From Paenibacillus pabuli (lineage in GTDB: Bacteria; Bacillota; Bacilli; Paenibacillales; Paenibacillaceae): a stretch of DNA of 64,000 nucleotides. The notes beneath the pieces were generated by a model. It did no database searches and was not told the origin of the DNA. It saw only the letters and a list, made by a program, of their open reading frames with translations. Positions 1 through 8,611 of the stretch are shown piece after piece. The stretch is from the NCBI RefSeq assembly GCF_039831995.1, contig NZ_JBDOIO010000003.1, forward strand, positions 2,294,001-2,358,000. The letters run 5' to 3'. Within the stretch, counting starts at the first letter, position 1; every line of letters starts with the position of its first letter. The translations under genes were made by a program, and so were the position numbers.

Positions 1-1437
1 CTCATAAATGACAGCAATGCGATCCGAAACGTTAATAATTTCATCGAGCTCGAAGGAGATCAGCAGCACAGCTTTCCCCTGGTCACGCTGAGCAATCAAC
101 TGTTTCTGGACAAACTCAATAGCACCTACGTCCAATCCACGCGTTGGCTGAGCTGCAATGAGCAGTTCCGGGTTCTTATCGACTTCCCGTGCAATGATTG
201 CCTTTTGCTGGTTACCCCCTGAGAGGGAACGTGCTTTGGTTTCAATGCTAGGTGTCCGCACGTCAAACGCCTCAACAAGACGTTTAGCCTGCTTTTTGAT
301 CGCATCGAAATTAAGGAAGCCTCTGCGCGTGTAAGGAGATTTGTAGTAGGATTCCAGAACGATATTTTCACTGACAGAGAAATCCAAAACCAATCCGTGC
401 TTATGTCTGTCTTCCGGAATATGGCCTACTCCCGACTCCGAAATATGACGCGGTGAATGGTTGGACAATTCTTTTCCTTGCAAACGGATCGATCCGCTAT
501 CAACCTTACGCAATCCGGTCAGGGCTTCAATCAGCTCACTCTGTCCATTGCCATCAACGCCTGCGATACCCAGAATTTCGCCAGCACGAACATTCAGATT
601 CAGTTCATTCAGAACAGAAATCCCCTCTTTGTTCTTGGAAGTCAGTTTGCTGACTTCAAGTACGTTGTCTCCAGGCGTTGCCGGTTTTTTATCCACTTTA
701 AACGTAACATTTCGACCAACCATTTTTTCGGCAAGCTCATTGGGATTCGTTTCCGACGTCTTTACAGAGTCGATTACTTTCCCGCGGCGAATAATGGTGA
801 CCGTATCGGAGATCTCCATAATTTCTTTTAACTTATGCGTAATCAAAATGATGGACTTGCCTTCTGCCACGAGTTTTTTCATGATGACCATCAGTTCCTT
901 GATCTCCTGAGGAGTCAGAACAGCCGTTGGTTCATCAAAGATCAGGATGTCAGCACCACGGTACAATGTTTTTACAATTTCAACGCGCTGCTGCATGCCG
1001 ACAGAAATGTCATGGATTTTGGCATGCGGATTCACTTTGAGTCCATATTGCTCGGATAAACGCTGCACCTCGGCAGCCGCTTTTTTATAGTTAATATTGA
1101 GACCTTTCGTTGGTTCGGATCCCAAAATAATGTTCTCTGTTACCGTGAACGGCTGAACAAGCTTAAAGTGCTGATGCACCATGCCGATCCCAAGCTCGAT
1201 TGCTTTGTTCGGGCTATCGATCATGACAGGCTTGCCATTCACTTCAATGGAACCTTCATCTGGCTGATAGAGACCAAATACAATATTCATCAACGTTGAC
1301 TTACCAGCGCCGTTTTCGCCCAGTAGAGCATGAATCTCGCCTTTACGAAGCTGAAGGCTGATAGCGTCGTTGGCAACAATGCCTGGAAAACGCTTCGTGA
1401 TTTGTTTTAACTCAACGACGGGGGTTGCTGCACCCAT
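1..1437 (-). CDS. BMP-type ABC importer, duplicated ATP-binding protein (partial, C-terminus cut off)
   Basis: This is the cytoplasmic ATPase that powers uptake through a sugar/nucleoside-type ABC importer. 479 residues are visible before the window edge and the reading frame is still open. Two ABC modules are present. The first has Walker A GENGAGKST (about residues 40-48) and the signature ISVGMQQR. The second has LSGGNQQK followed by the Walker-B-like QPTRGLDVGA, the degenerate second half typical of the RbsA/MglA/NupO type. The ATG at 1437 was read directly from the sequence. It lies downstream of the lipoprotein gene on the same strand, matching the usual order lipoprotein, ATPase, two permeases; the permeases should lie beyond the edge. 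A nucleoside substrate is inferred from the BMP-family partner. Confidence 0.9.
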   Translation of the reverse strand, partial: MGAATPVVELKQITKRFPGIVANDAISLQLRKGEIHALLGENGAGKSTLMNIVFGLYQPDEGSIEVNGKPVMIDSPNKAIELGIGMVHQHFKLVQPFTVTENIILGSEPTKGLNINYKKAAAEVQRLSEQYGLKVNPHAKIHDISVGMQQRVEIVKTLYRGADILIFDEPTAVLTPQEIKELMVIMKKLVAEGKSIILITHKLKEIMEISDTVTIIRRGKVIDSVKTSETNPNELAEKMVGRNVTFKVDKKPATPGDNVLEVSKLTSKNKEGISVLNELNLNVRAGEILGIAGVDGNGQSELIEALTGLRKVDSGSIRLQGKELSNHSPRHISESGVGHIPEDRHKHGLVLDFSVSENIVLESYYKSPYTRRGFLNFDAIKKQAKRLVEAFDVRTPSIETKARSLSGGNQQKAIIAREVDKNPELLIAAQPTRGLDVGAIEFVQKQLIAQRDQGKAVLLISFELDEIINVSDRIAVIYE

Positions 1438-1719
1438 GTAATCACCCTTATAACTGATATAGTGTGGTTCCGCAAACGTAAGAAAAACGTCTATCGACGT
1501 ATGTTCAAGGGAAAAAACCGCTTTTTGCGGTCATTCTTCTTGAGATTATCGAATCCATTCAGCCCCTGCTGAAACGTATAAATTCCATAATCTTAAGAAA
1601 AGCTCCTTCCGGAGCGAAATTGCTAAAACATTGATTCTGCTATTGGAAGGTTTCCAGAAGGCATCTTATAAACTAGGTACAAATGTTATGATGGCTTGAG
1701 CAAATTTTCCTGTCCTGAC

Positions 1720-1753
1720 AATCATAAGGCCGGTCAAGACCGGCCTTGTGATT
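1720..1753 (-). terminator. Stem-loop between lipoprotein and ATPase genes
   Basis: A 16-bp nearly perfect stem (10 perfect inner pairs at 1726-1735 and 1738-1747 around an AA loop) lies just after the lipoprotein stop codon. No strong T-run follows on the minus strand, so it may only partly terminate transcription or may protect the upstream mRNA from 3' decay. Either would give more binding protein than ATPase. The rest of 1438-1775 shows no gene. Confidence 0.6.
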
Positions 1754-1775
1754 ATTCAATTCGCAGGCTAAGCAA

Positions 1776-2816
1776 TTACTCTGTAGGTACTTTGATTTCG
1801 CCGTTGATGATTTTTTCTTTGTATTCGTCCACTTTAGCAAGGATTTCAGCAGAAACATTTTTTGTAGAAGTATCAGCAATACCTACACCGTTCTCTTTCA
1901 GAGTCAGGTTTTCGGAACCGCCGGCAAATGTGCCATCAATAACTTCTTGGTTTACTTTCTTAACTGCTTCGTCAACTTTTTTGATCATGGAAGTCAGTGT
2001 AACATCATCACCGAACTCCAGAGATTGGTCTTTATCCACACCGATTACCCAAACATCTTGTCCTTGTTTTTTGCGGGCAATCGCTTCGTTGAACACACCG
2101 TTACCGGTAGCACCGGAAGAGTGGAAAATGATATCCGCGCCTTGGTTGTAAATTGTAGCTGCTGCTGCTTTACCAAGGTCTGGTTTGTCAAATGCACCTG
2201 TATAGTTGGAGATCAACTCGGCATCAGGGTTAACTGCTTTAACGCCTTCTCTGAAACCAACTTCAAATTTCTTGATCAGTGGGCTGTCCATCCCGCCAAC
2301 AAAACCGATTTTGTTCGTTTTTGTAGTCAGACCGGCAACAACGCCAACCAGGAAGGATCCTTGCTCTTCAGCAAATGTTACGGATTTAACGTTAGGAGAA
2401 TCTACAACACTGTCGATGATCGCCAGTTTGGATTCAGGATTTTGGTCAGCAACCGTTTTGATTGCATCAGCCAATTGGAAACCGATACCCCAAGTCAGGT
2501 CATATCCACCTTTAACGAACTCGTTCAGGTTAGGAATGTACTCTTCATCGGATTTACTTTGCAGGTATTTAACAGCCGTACCTGTTTCAGTTTCAGTTGC
2601 TTGCAGGGCTTCCCAAGCGGATTGGTTAAATGATTTGTCGTTAACGCCACCCACGTCAGTAACCATACCGATCTGCAAATCGGATTTCGCTTCAGTGGAT
2701 TCGCCACCTGTTGTTCCTCCGGCATTTGTTTCTTCCTTCGGTTTGCTTCCGCAACCTGCGAGCATTACCGATACTGCCAGCAACATGACCAAAGACAAGC
2801 TGAGCATCTTTTTCAT
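1776..2816 (-). CDS. BMP-family ABC transporter substrate-binding lipoprotein
   Basis: A 346-residue extracytoplasmic binding protein that should capture nucleosides or a similar solute for the adjacent ABC importer. The N-terminus is a lipoprotein signal with lipobox LAGC (Cys22) and a Gly/Ser/Thr-rich linker. The mature part shows BMP/Med family landmarks: an early GMVTDVGGVNDKSFNQSAWEAL-type segment and a later IFHSSGATGNGVF-type segment. The ribosome site AAGGGGGAA sits 8-9 bases before the ATG. It is the first gene of the importer and is separated from the ATPase gene by a strong hairpin. The family includes BmpA/TmpC and Bacillus NupN; the actual ligand cannot be read from sequence alone. 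Confidence 0.93.
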   Translation of the reverse strand: MKKMLSLSLVMLLAVSVMLAGCGSKPKEETNAGGTTGGESTEAKSDLQIGMVTDVGGVNDKSFNQSAWEALQATETETGTAVKYLQSKSDEEYIPNLNEFVKGGYDLTWGIGFQLADAIKTVADQNPESKLAIIDSVVDSPNVKSVTFAEEQGSFLVGVVAGLTTKTNKIGFVGGMDSPLIKKFEVGFREGVKAVNPDAELISNYTGAFDKPDLGKAAAATIYNQGADIIFHSSGATGNGVFNEAIARKKQGQDVWVIGVDKDQSLEFGDDVTLTSMIKKVDEAVKKVNQEVIDGTFAGGSENLTLKENGVGIADTSTKNVSAEILAKVDEYKEKIINGEIKVPTE

Positions 2817-3331
2817 TTCTCTTGTTCCCCCTTAATGATATATACCTAATTCCTACCCAGGTCGATATTGGACGATGAACAGATGCCTGATATGACTTTT
2901 ATGTGGAATGTATGGTTTCTTCGACATAAAGAGCACATTCACACCTTAACTTTACCGGATCATCTGCCGAAAAACCGAACATTATGACTAGGAGAGAAAA
3001 GTTTAGGACTAGCCTACTAGAGGTGATTATACATTCAACCAGTGTTAAAATCCAGATGTTTCACGACTAAAAATCACATATTTTTAGACTTTCATTGTTG
3101 AAAACGCTTAAAAATTTAGCGGTTTAACACACTAACGTTACGACGATGTGAAGTTATATAACAAAAATATACCATCATTATCACCATTAGCCAGTAAAAC
3201 CTAGTTTTCGTTTGCATTATATGATCGTTCGGTTTTTATGTATCTGCCAGCAGCCTGATAGCTGTCAACCACAACCAATCTAAGTTTGTCCTCCCGGACC
3301 TCAGTGTATTCGTCCCATGCTTTCTGGCGTG
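2817..3331. other. Gene-free stretch upstream of the BMP lipoprotein
   Basis: No coding signal is visible on either strand. The stretch is AT-rich and should carry the importer promoter, but I found no convincing -35/-10 pair. The only structure is a perfect 8-bp inverted repeat, CTAAAAAT-CACAT-ATTTTTAG, at 3067-3087. I looked for purine-riboswitch core motifs on the minus strand because the family often transports nucleosides, and did not find them. Confidence 0.5.
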
Positions 3332-3360
3332 AAAAAAGCCGCCATAAGGTACGGCGGCTT
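3332..3360 (-). terminator. Terminator of infC-rpmI-rplT
   Basis: An 8-bp GC-rich stem (AAGCCGCC with GGCGGCTT, 9-base loop) is followed on the minus strand by six T residues, directly after the rplT stop codon. This is a textbook intrinsic terminator ending the ribosomal operon. Confidence 0.92.
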
Positions 3361-3372
3361 GCATGTTACAAT

Positions 3373-3732
3373 TTAAGCGTTGATTTTGCCTTTAGCTACA
3401 GTAGCCAAAGAGTTGAACGCATTGATGTCGTTAACGGCCAGATCAGCCAACATTTTGCGGTTCATGTCCACTCCAGCAAGTTTCAATCCATGGATCAGTT
3501 TGTTGTAAGACAAACCGTTTTGACGCGCTGCTGCGTTAATACGAACGATCCACAGTCTGCGGAAGTTACGTTTCGTGTTGCGACGGTCACGGTATGCGTA
3601 AACCAAGGATTTCATTACTTGCTCGTTAGCTGTTTTAAAAATGCGGTGTTTGGAACCGAAATAACCTCTAGCCAGTTTCAAAACCTTTTTATGACGACGA
3701 CGTACTACAAAACCGCCTTTTACTCTTGCCAT
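3373..3732 (-). CDS. rplT: 50S ribosomal protein L20
   Basis: A 119-residue basic protein of normal L20 length, starting [16 protein letters not shown] and containing the conserved [24 protein letters not shown] core and the [12 protein letters not shown] segment. It binds 23S rRNA early in large-subunit assembly and, in low-GC Gram-positives, represses its own operon through the leader upstream of infC. The ribosome site GGGAGG lies 9 bases before the ATG. It is the last gene of infC-rpmI-rplT and is followed immediately by a terminator. Confidence 0.98.
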   Translation of the reverse strand: MARVKGGFVVRRRHKKVLKLARGYFGSKHRIFKTANEQVMKSLVYAYRDRRNTKRNFRRLWIVRINAAARQNGLSYNKLIHGLKLAGVDMNRKMLADLAVNDINAFNSLATVAKGKINA

Positions 3733-3810
3733 ATTAAAGAACCTCCCAAATAAATATTAAATGTATCCGTGGTATGTGTAAGGCCTAAGCCGATCCCCCA
3801 TACGGATGTA

Positions 3811-4011
3811 CTATTTTAAGTTAGCCAAACCTTGTTTCAAACGTCTTACGTCCCCGGCTGCCATTACTGGGTTACCGTTCAGAACGCGCTTAGCACGTTT
3901 TGATTTGTGGGAAAGCAAGTGGTTTTTGTGTGCTTTGTAACGAAGGACTTTACCGGAACCGGTAATTTTGAAGCGTCCTTTCAAACTGCTGTGTGTTTTC
4001 ATTTTAGGCAT
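3811..4011 (-). CDS. rpmI: 50S ribosomal protein L35
   Basis: A 66-residue basic protein starting MPKMKTHSSLKGRFKITGSG, with the HLLSHKSKRAKR segment typical of L35. Length and sequence match the family throughout. It sits between infC (24 bases upstream) and rplT (78 bases downstream) in the universally conserved order. It is a structural component of the large ribosomal subunit. Confidence 0.97.
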   Translation of the reverse strand: MPKMKTHSSLKGRFKITGSGKVLRYKAHKNHLLSHKSKRAKRVLNGNPVMAAGDVRRLKQGLANLK

Positions 4012-4035
4012 TTTGTGTTTCCTCCTTCAATGTTA

Positions 4036-4545
4036 TCAGGCTTTAGGAGCCAGAATCATGATCATACTGCGGCCTTCCAATTTCGGTTGACGCTCGATGG
4101 TGCAGAGTTCTGCCACTTCCACCTTAACGCGCTCCAGAATCCGTTGACCAATGGCGGCATGCGCAATTTCACGTCCGCGATAACGAACAGAACATTTAAC
4201 CTTGTCGCCTTCTTTCAAAAACTTGACTACATTACGAAGCTTCGTTTGATAATCGTGCTCCTCAATATTGGAACGGAACCATACTTCTTTAATGTCAACA
4301 ATTTTCTGGTTCTTACGGGCTTCTTTGTCTTTCTTTTGTTGCTCATAGCGGAACTTGCCATAGTCCATGATGCGGCATACCGGCGGTTTAGCCTGTGGTG
4401 CCACATTGACCAGATCCAAGTTCAGATCAATCGCCATTTGCAGTGCTTCCCGAATGGGCTTGATCCCAATTTGTTCTCCTTCAGCTCCGACAAGGCGTAC
4501 TTCCTTCGCCCGAATCTCATCATTAATCATGTGATCTTTACTAAT
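4036..4545 (-). CDS. infC: Translation initiation factor IF-3 (AUU start)
   Basis: A 169-residue IF-3 that binds the 30S subunit and proofreads start-codon pairing. Landmarks are the N-domain INDEIRAKEVRLVG, the linker KPPVCRIMDYGKFRYEQQKK, and the C-domain ending MIMILAPKA. An in-frame ATG at 4566 would add seven residues, but the strong ribosome site GGAGGTGG lies downstream of it. From that site the correctly spaced start is ATT at 4545, giving the family N-terminus (M)SKDHMINDEIR. A rare AUU start is the known feature by which IF-3 represses its own translation. First gene of the operon, behind a structured leader and attenuator. Confidence 0.96.
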   Translation of the reverse strand: MSKDHMINDEIRAKEVRLVGAEGEQIGIKPIREALQMAIDLNLDLVNVAPQAKPPVCRIMDYGKFRYEQQKKDKEARKNQKIVDIKEVWFRSNIEEHDYQTKLRNVVKFLKEGDKVKCSVRYRGREIAHAAIGQRILERVKVEVAELCTIERQPKLEGRSMIMILAPKA

Positions 4546-4755
4546 AACCGTCCACCTCCAGGTCATTTTAAATACTGTTAAACAAAAATAAAAGGGATGC
4601 CGGTCAAGCTACCGACATCCCTGTAATCAACACAATTCTTCATGAGTATACACTTCATAAATTATTGGGATCGTTGACCAGCCAACGTTAATGTTGGTCA
4701 GGTGAGAAGTCGGACTTCTGCTTGTGATTCCATTGCTATTCATTTAACGCACTTG
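4546..4755 (-). ncRNA. infC leader, L20-type autoregulatory RNA
   Basis: A leader of about 200 bases separates a strong promoter from infC. It contains a hairpin around 4678-4702 (GACCAAC with GTTGGCTGGTC) followed by an intrinsic terminator at 4583-4621. This arrangement matches the L20 leader of low-GC Gram-positive infC-rpmI-rplT operons, where excess L20 favours the terminator. I identify it from position and architecture; a covariance-model search would confirm it. Confidence 0.75.
4583..4621 (-). terminator. Attenuator terminator in the infC leader
   Basis: An 11-bp stem (4594-4604 with 4611-4621, one G-U pair, 6-base loop) is followed on the minus strand by a T-rich tract (TTTTATTTTTGTTT), ending about 40 bases before the infC start. 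A terminator located between promoter and gene implies transcription attenuation. Confidence 0.9.
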
Positions 4756-4758
4756 AAT

Positions 4759-4787
4759 ACTATAACATCATGCTCGGCTATAGTCAA
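4759..4787 (-). promoter_or_regulatory. Sigma-A promoter of infC operon
   Basis: Minus strand TTGACT, a 17-base spacer, then TATAGT. This is a near-consensus vegetative promoter placed correctly for the infC leader. Confidence 0.85.
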
Positions 4788-4840
4788 CACCTTTGAAACA
4801 TTTTTACTAAATACTTGGTCTGCTTAGCCAGTAAACCTTC

Positions 4841-6079
4841 TTACCCTTGCTTGCTCTGTACCTCATCCAAGCGTACAACACGTGTATGCTGGGTATGGCT
4901 CCATTGTTTGTTGTTCTGTGTGAAGAACGCGTAGAACGTAATTGGATACCAGGATAACAGATAGATCGGGAACACAATTAGATACAGATACACTTTCGCA
5001 AAAGTGACCTTCTCCAGCGCCATCGACAGCAGGAATGTCAGAATGTTCAAACCAATGGCAACGAATCCTACCCATAACGGGAAGTATCCATAGATGTTGG
5101 CAATATGCGGACCGTTGAACACCACTGTATCCACCCACATCACAGCTGTCATCAGGAATGTCAGCAATACAACGTACACGTTGGCACCATAAATGGCAAG
5201 GTCAAACTTGACCAGGCTTCTTTCCTTAATACTTTGCCACAACAGCGGGAAGAAATATCTCCGTGCTACCGTAAAGTGACCTTGCATCCAGCGCAGACGT
5301 TGTCTGGCTGATGCTTTGAATGTCAAAGGCTTCTCATCAAATACTTTTGCATCATAGTTAAACACGGGATATACGTTACGCTGCACACTGCGCATTGTAA
5401 ACTCTAAGTCCTCGACCAGGCTTGTTGCCCCCCAGCCAATTTCCTTCAGCAAATTCGTCTCAAAGCACATACCTGTACCGCCAAGGAAGTTGGCCATATT
5501 CAGATTGTGACGGGACAACTGCCACAAACGGTTAATGTACCAGTACGACACCCCGTAAGCTGCAGTAATCCAGGAATCCTCTGGATTCTTCGTATCGATA
5601 TAACCCTGAATAACACGTGAACCGTTGCACAAGTCGTTATTCATCTCAAGCAAGAAGTTGCGGTCAACCAGGTTGTCGGCATCAAACATAACAACGGCGT
5701 CATATTGACGCGGCAATTTCCACAGATATTTTAGCATCCACTCAATTGCGTAACCTTTACCTCTGAGATCGGCGTTTGTACGTACACATGCATTCAAGCC
5801 ATGATCTCTGACGATTTGAGCCGTGCCATCCGTACAGTTATCACAGATAACAAACACATCGTACAGATCTTCCGGATAATCGAGTTGTTTCAGGTTCTCC
5901 ATCAGCGCACCGATGACCTGCTCTTCATTGTGTGCTGCAACTAGTACAGCGAAAGACTTTGTCGCAGGATAATGTTTCTTTTTCTTTTTCTTATACAGAC
6001 CGAACAGCGAAAACGTGAATTGGTACACGGCTAGCAGTGCCAGTATGACCTGCATCGTGACGAATATAGCGTCCAACAT
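4841..6079 (-). CDS. Membrane GT2 family glycosyltransferase
   Basis: A 412-residue processive-type family 2 glycosyltransferase, likely polymerising or transferring sugar from a nucleotide sugar at the inner face of the membrane. It has an N-terminal membrane segment (about 5-28) and then a GT-A domain with DAD (133-135, metal/nucleotide binding), ED (223-224, catalytic base region) and QRLRW (260-264, acceptor/polymer site). Three hydrophobic segments follow (about 295-390). The DxD, ED and QxxRW set is shared with hyaluronan, cellulose and poly-GlcNAc synthases, so the product could be an exopolysaccharide or a glycolipid. The ribosome site AGGGGGT precedes the ATG. No neighbouring polymer-export genes are seen, so the product stays open. 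Confidence 0.88.
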   Translation of the reverse strand: MLDAIFVTMQVILALLAVYQFTFSLFGLYKKKKKKHYPATKSFAVLVAAHNEEQVIGALMENLKQLDYPEDLYDVFVICDNCTDGTAQIVRDHGLNACVRTNADLRGKGYAIEWMLKYLWKLPRQYDAVVMFDADNLVDRNFLLEMNNDLCNGSRVIQGYIDTKNPEDSWITAAYGVSYWYINRLWQLSRHNLNMANFLGGTGMCFETNLLKEIGWGATSLVEDLEFTMRSVQRNVYPVFNYDAKVFDEKPLTFKASARQRLRWMQGHFTVARRYFFPLLWQSIKERSLVKFDLAIYGANVYVVLLTFLMTAVMWVDTVVFNGPHIANIYGYFPLWVGFVAIGLNILTFLLSMALEKVTFAKVYLYLIVFPIYLLSWYPITFYAFFTQNNKQWSHTQHTRVVRLDEVQSKQG

Positions 6080-6242
6080 CGTTCTCTGTTACCCCCTTTT
6101 TTTCAAACCCTGTTTACTTTAGCGTTTCTCTACCTGATTCTGCATCTTTGTTTTTTTTGTAATGTGCAGAATATGACCCTGGTCTTTTGTTTACTACGCA
6201 AGTATTTCAAGCATGGTTGCTTCCAATTTGGCTGCTTTATCG

Positions 6243-6271
6243 ATTTTGGATGCTTTTCAGCCATTTGTCAA
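6243..6271 (-). promoter_or_regulatory. Candidate promoter of the GT2 gene
   Basis: Minus strand TTGACA, 17-base spacer, CAAAAT. The -35 is perfect and the -10 is weak (4 of 6). It would give a leader of about 160 bases. Confidence 0.45.
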
Positions 6272-6622
6272 AACCGCAATTTCACTTCCTAAAGCAGAAA
6301 TATGAACATTAAACGCTGAATTGGCAGTTCGTGATACTGCGCCCTCGCATTCATGCCTGTTATATCTTATTTTCAGCCGTTTGCTTGATTTTTATTTCTA
6401 AAGTCCCTGCTTTTTTCATTACACAGTACTGTCCAACCAGAGGCTTCACAACAAATAACGCAAACGGACATCAAAAAGTTCAATATAAAACTCACATTTT
6501 TTTAACCTCATTTCAGCCATGTTGAATCATTGTATCTTTTTTAGCTCGTCCGAGTCAAAAAGTTAAGTTGGATGATTAACCACTCTTTAACATGAATTTT
6601 ACGTTGTTCACATGTCTTCTTC

Positions 6623-6651
6623 TTGAAAAGGACAACATTTAAAAATATGAT
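6623..6651 (+). promoter_or_regulatory. Candidate promoter of the PAP2-glucosyltransferase operon
   Basis: TTGAAA, 17-base spacer, TATGAT, about 130 bases before the phosphatase start. Good spacing, five of six matches in each box. Confidence 0.6.
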
Positions 6652-6780
6652 AAACATATACCTGAAATAACCTGAACTTCACGAAAAACGGTTATATAGT
6701 AATCAGGACAACACCGGACACAGGAAATATACCGGAAATACTGCCGCCAATTCGCGCGGCCTGACTGGCAGGAGGCCAAT

Positions 6781-7308
6781 ATGAGCCGTTTATTCGTTAA
6801 GTTTCAAGAGTACGATCGCAATGTGTTTATGTGGATTAATGGTCGACTTCATAATCGATTTATGAATTTTTGGCTGTACTATCTCACCCATCTGGGTGGA
6901 GCAACGTTTTCTATTGCCGTATCCTTATTGATCTGGCTGCTTGCTCCAGCTCCTTGGAATACGACAGGCCTTCAGGCGTGTATTGCTCTGGCTGTAAGCC
7001 ATATTCCGGTAGCAATCGCCAAAAGGATGTATCCTCGCATCCGGCCATATCTGGCCATGCCGGAGACGATCACATTCCGCAATCCCCTGACGGACCACTC
7101 ATTTCCTTCAGGGCATACAACCGCCGTCTTCTCAGTAACCGTTCCGTTTATGACGATGGAACCTATTTTGCTGGCGACGCTGCTGCCGGTTGCACTGATT
7201 GTCGGATTCTCCCGAATTTACTTGGGTTTGCACTATCCTTCGGATGTGCTCGCGGGTGCCACAATCGGTACTTTAGTCGCACTTGCGACAGTTGCATTAT
7301 GGACTTAA
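6781..7308 (+). CDS. PAP2-family membrane phosphatase (undecaprenyl-diphosphatase-like)
   Basis: A 175-residue polytopic phosphatase. The three PAP2 motifs are intact: K81-x6-RP(88-89), PSGH (109-112), and SR(144-145)-x5-H151-x3-D155. Four to five hydrophobic segments surround them, and the motifs face the outer side in this family. Members dephosphorylate undecaprenyl diphosphate (BcrC), phosphatidate or phosphatidylglycerophosphate; the small size and motif spacing fit BcrC-like enzymes. The ribosome site GGAGG precedes the ATG. A glycolipid glucosyltransferase-like gene follows after 49 bases without a terminator, so a joint role in envelope lipid metabolism is likely (inference). Confidence 0.88.
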   Translation: MSRLFVKFQEYDRNVFMWINGRLHNRFMNFWLYYLTHLGGATFSIAVSLLIWLLAPAPWNTTGLQACIALAVSHIPVAIAKRMYPRIRPYLAMPETITFRNPLTDHSFPSGHTTAVFSVTVPFMTMEPILLATLLPVALIVGFSRIYLGLHYPSDVLAGATIGTLVALATVALWT

Positions 7309-7357
7309 AGCGGATATGTTAGACTAAGGAAAACCTAGCAGGAACAGGTGAGCAAGC

Positions 7358-8506
7358 GTGGAGAAAAAACGAGTATTACTACTATCCGAAGGCTTTGGAG
7401 CGGGTCATACACAAGCCGCCTATGCACTGTCCAGCAGTTTGAGAAAGCTCTCTCCGGAAGTACAGACCAAAGTGCTTGAACTGGGTAGTTTCCTTAACCC
7501 CAGAGTCGCACCACTTATTATTACGGCATACAAGAAAACGGTAACCAACCAGCCCAAACTTGTCGGATACGTATACAGGCATCAATATAAAAAGTCTTTG
7601 AATCGATTGACTACACTTGCATTGCACAAGCTGTTTTACACGCATACACGCAGTATCGTGAGGCAGCTTCGTCCAAATGCCATTGTATGCACGCACCCCA
7701 TACCAAGTGCCGTCATATCCAGATTGAAGCGCCTCGGTGTACAAGTGCCACTCTGCACGGTCATTACCGACTATGATGCGCATGGCACTTGGATCAGTCC
7801 TGAGGTTGACTTATATCTGGTATCTACGGATGAGGTAAAGTCCAAATTAATGCTGCGCGGAGTTGCTGTAGACAAAATACGAGTTACCGGCATCCCGGTG
7901 CACCCCAACTTCTGGGAACATCCTGGCCGGGATGAGATCCGTGCCAAGTTTAATCTGAAAGATATGCCAACCGTTCTTGTGATGGGAGGCGGCTGGGGAA
8001 TGCTTAGCGATGAAGTGGTCAATAAACTCCTGACTCGCTGGCATAACGACATTCAGATCATCTTCTGTCTCGGACGCAATGACAAAATCCGGATCAGTAT
8101 GGAACAGAATCCGGAGTATCGGAAAGAAAATATTCACATTATTGGATACACCAAAGAAGTGGATAAACTAATGGAGGTTTCCGACCTGCTGATAACCAAG
8201 CCTGGCGGGATGACATGCACGGAAGGACTCGCCAAAGGTATACCAATGTTGTTCCATAATCCCATTCCGGGACAAGAGGAAGAGAACGTTCAATACTTTA
8301 CCGCCAGAGGACTGGGTGAACCGATTACTTCACTCGATGTCGTGGTTAAATGGATGAATAAATTGGTACATAAATATCCCGACATCGTCCGTAAACGCAA
8401 ACGTCATTTGGCACAGATCGCCAAATATCGTCCGATGGAAAGTGCACAAAGCATCATCGATCTTCTGGACCTCGGGCCATTCCAGGCTGATCAGGCCAGA
8501 TCGTGA
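7358..8506 (+). CDS. Diacylglycerol glucosyltransferase-like protein (MGDG synthase/UgtP family)
   Basis: A 382-residue GT28-fold enzyme. The N-terminal half begins with the family motif SEGFGAGHTQAA and includes THPIPSAVI; the C-terminal half has GGGWGMLSD and the nucleotide-sugar site TKPGGMTCTEGLAKG. UgtP and plant MGDG synthase transfer glucose or galactose from a UDP-sugar to diacylglycerol at the membrane, making glycolipids and lipoteichoic acid anchors. The start is GTG at 7358, with AGGTGA 5-6 bases upstream. It is cotranscribed with the PAP2 phosphatase and ends at a strong terminator. It could instead be a close paralogue acting on another lipid. Confidence 0.85.
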   Translation: MEKKRVLLLSEGFGAGHTQAAYALSSSLRKLSPEVQTKVLELGSFLNPRVAPLIITAYKKTVTNQPKLVGYVYRHQYKKSLNRLTTLALHKLFYTHTRSIVRQLRPNAIVCTHPIPSAVISRLKRLGVQVPLCTVITDYDAHGTWISPEVDLYLVSTDEVKSKLMLRGVAVDKIRVTGIPVHPNFWEHPGRDEIRAKFNLKDMPTVLVMGGGWGMLSDEVVNKLLTRWHNDIQIIFCLGRNDKIRISMEQNPEYRKENIHIIGYTKEVDKLMEVSDLLITKPGGMTCTEGLAKGIPMLFHNPIPGQEEENVQYFTARGLGEPITSLDVVVKWMNKLVHKYPDIVRKRKRHLAQIAKYRPMESAQSIIDLLDLGPFQADQARS

Positions 8507-8546
8507 ACCAAAGTTCGATAAACAAGCCGCATACACTTATGCAGCG

Positions 8547-8579
8547 AAAAAGGTGCCTTCAATCTGAAGGCGCCTTTTT
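8547..8579. terminator. Bidirectional terminator between convergent genes
   Basis: A 14-bp stem (AAAAAGGTGCCTTC with GAAGGCGCCTTTTT, one G-U-type mismatch) and a 5-base loop, with A and T runs at both ends. It serves the plus-strand glucosyltransferase and the minus-strand binding-protein gene. Confidence 0.92.
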
Positions 8580-8611
8580 ACTTGTCTATTAGGAAAGGAA
8601 ATAAATACAAA

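Larger units (their letters stand above)
6080..6780. other. Intergenic region between divergent genes
   Basis: About 700 bases, AT-rich, with no convincing gene on either strand. It holds the promoters of both divergent genes, an 8-bp inverted repeat (ATTCTGCA at 6137-6144 with TGCAGAAT at 6165-6172) in the glycosyltransferase leader, and three same-direction copies of TTTCAGCCRT at 6255, 6371 and 6511. Confidence 0.6.

Noticed and set aside
457..1059. Plus-strand open frames of 60-150 residues
   Set aside because: They lie opposite the clear ABC ATPase gene, have no ribosome sites and no family-like sequence.
3067..3087. 8-bp AT-rich inverted repeat as a terminator or operator
   Set aside because: Stem is nearly all A-T and the position, far from both genes, gives no support for a function.
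2817..3330. Possible purine riboswitch upstream of the BMP importer
   Set aside because: I looked for the conserved purine-riboswitch core on the minus strand and found none.
6331..6525. 64-residue plus-strand frame in the GT2/PAP2 intergenic region
   Set aside because: No ribosome site, low-complexity AT-rich sequence and no protein-like pattern.
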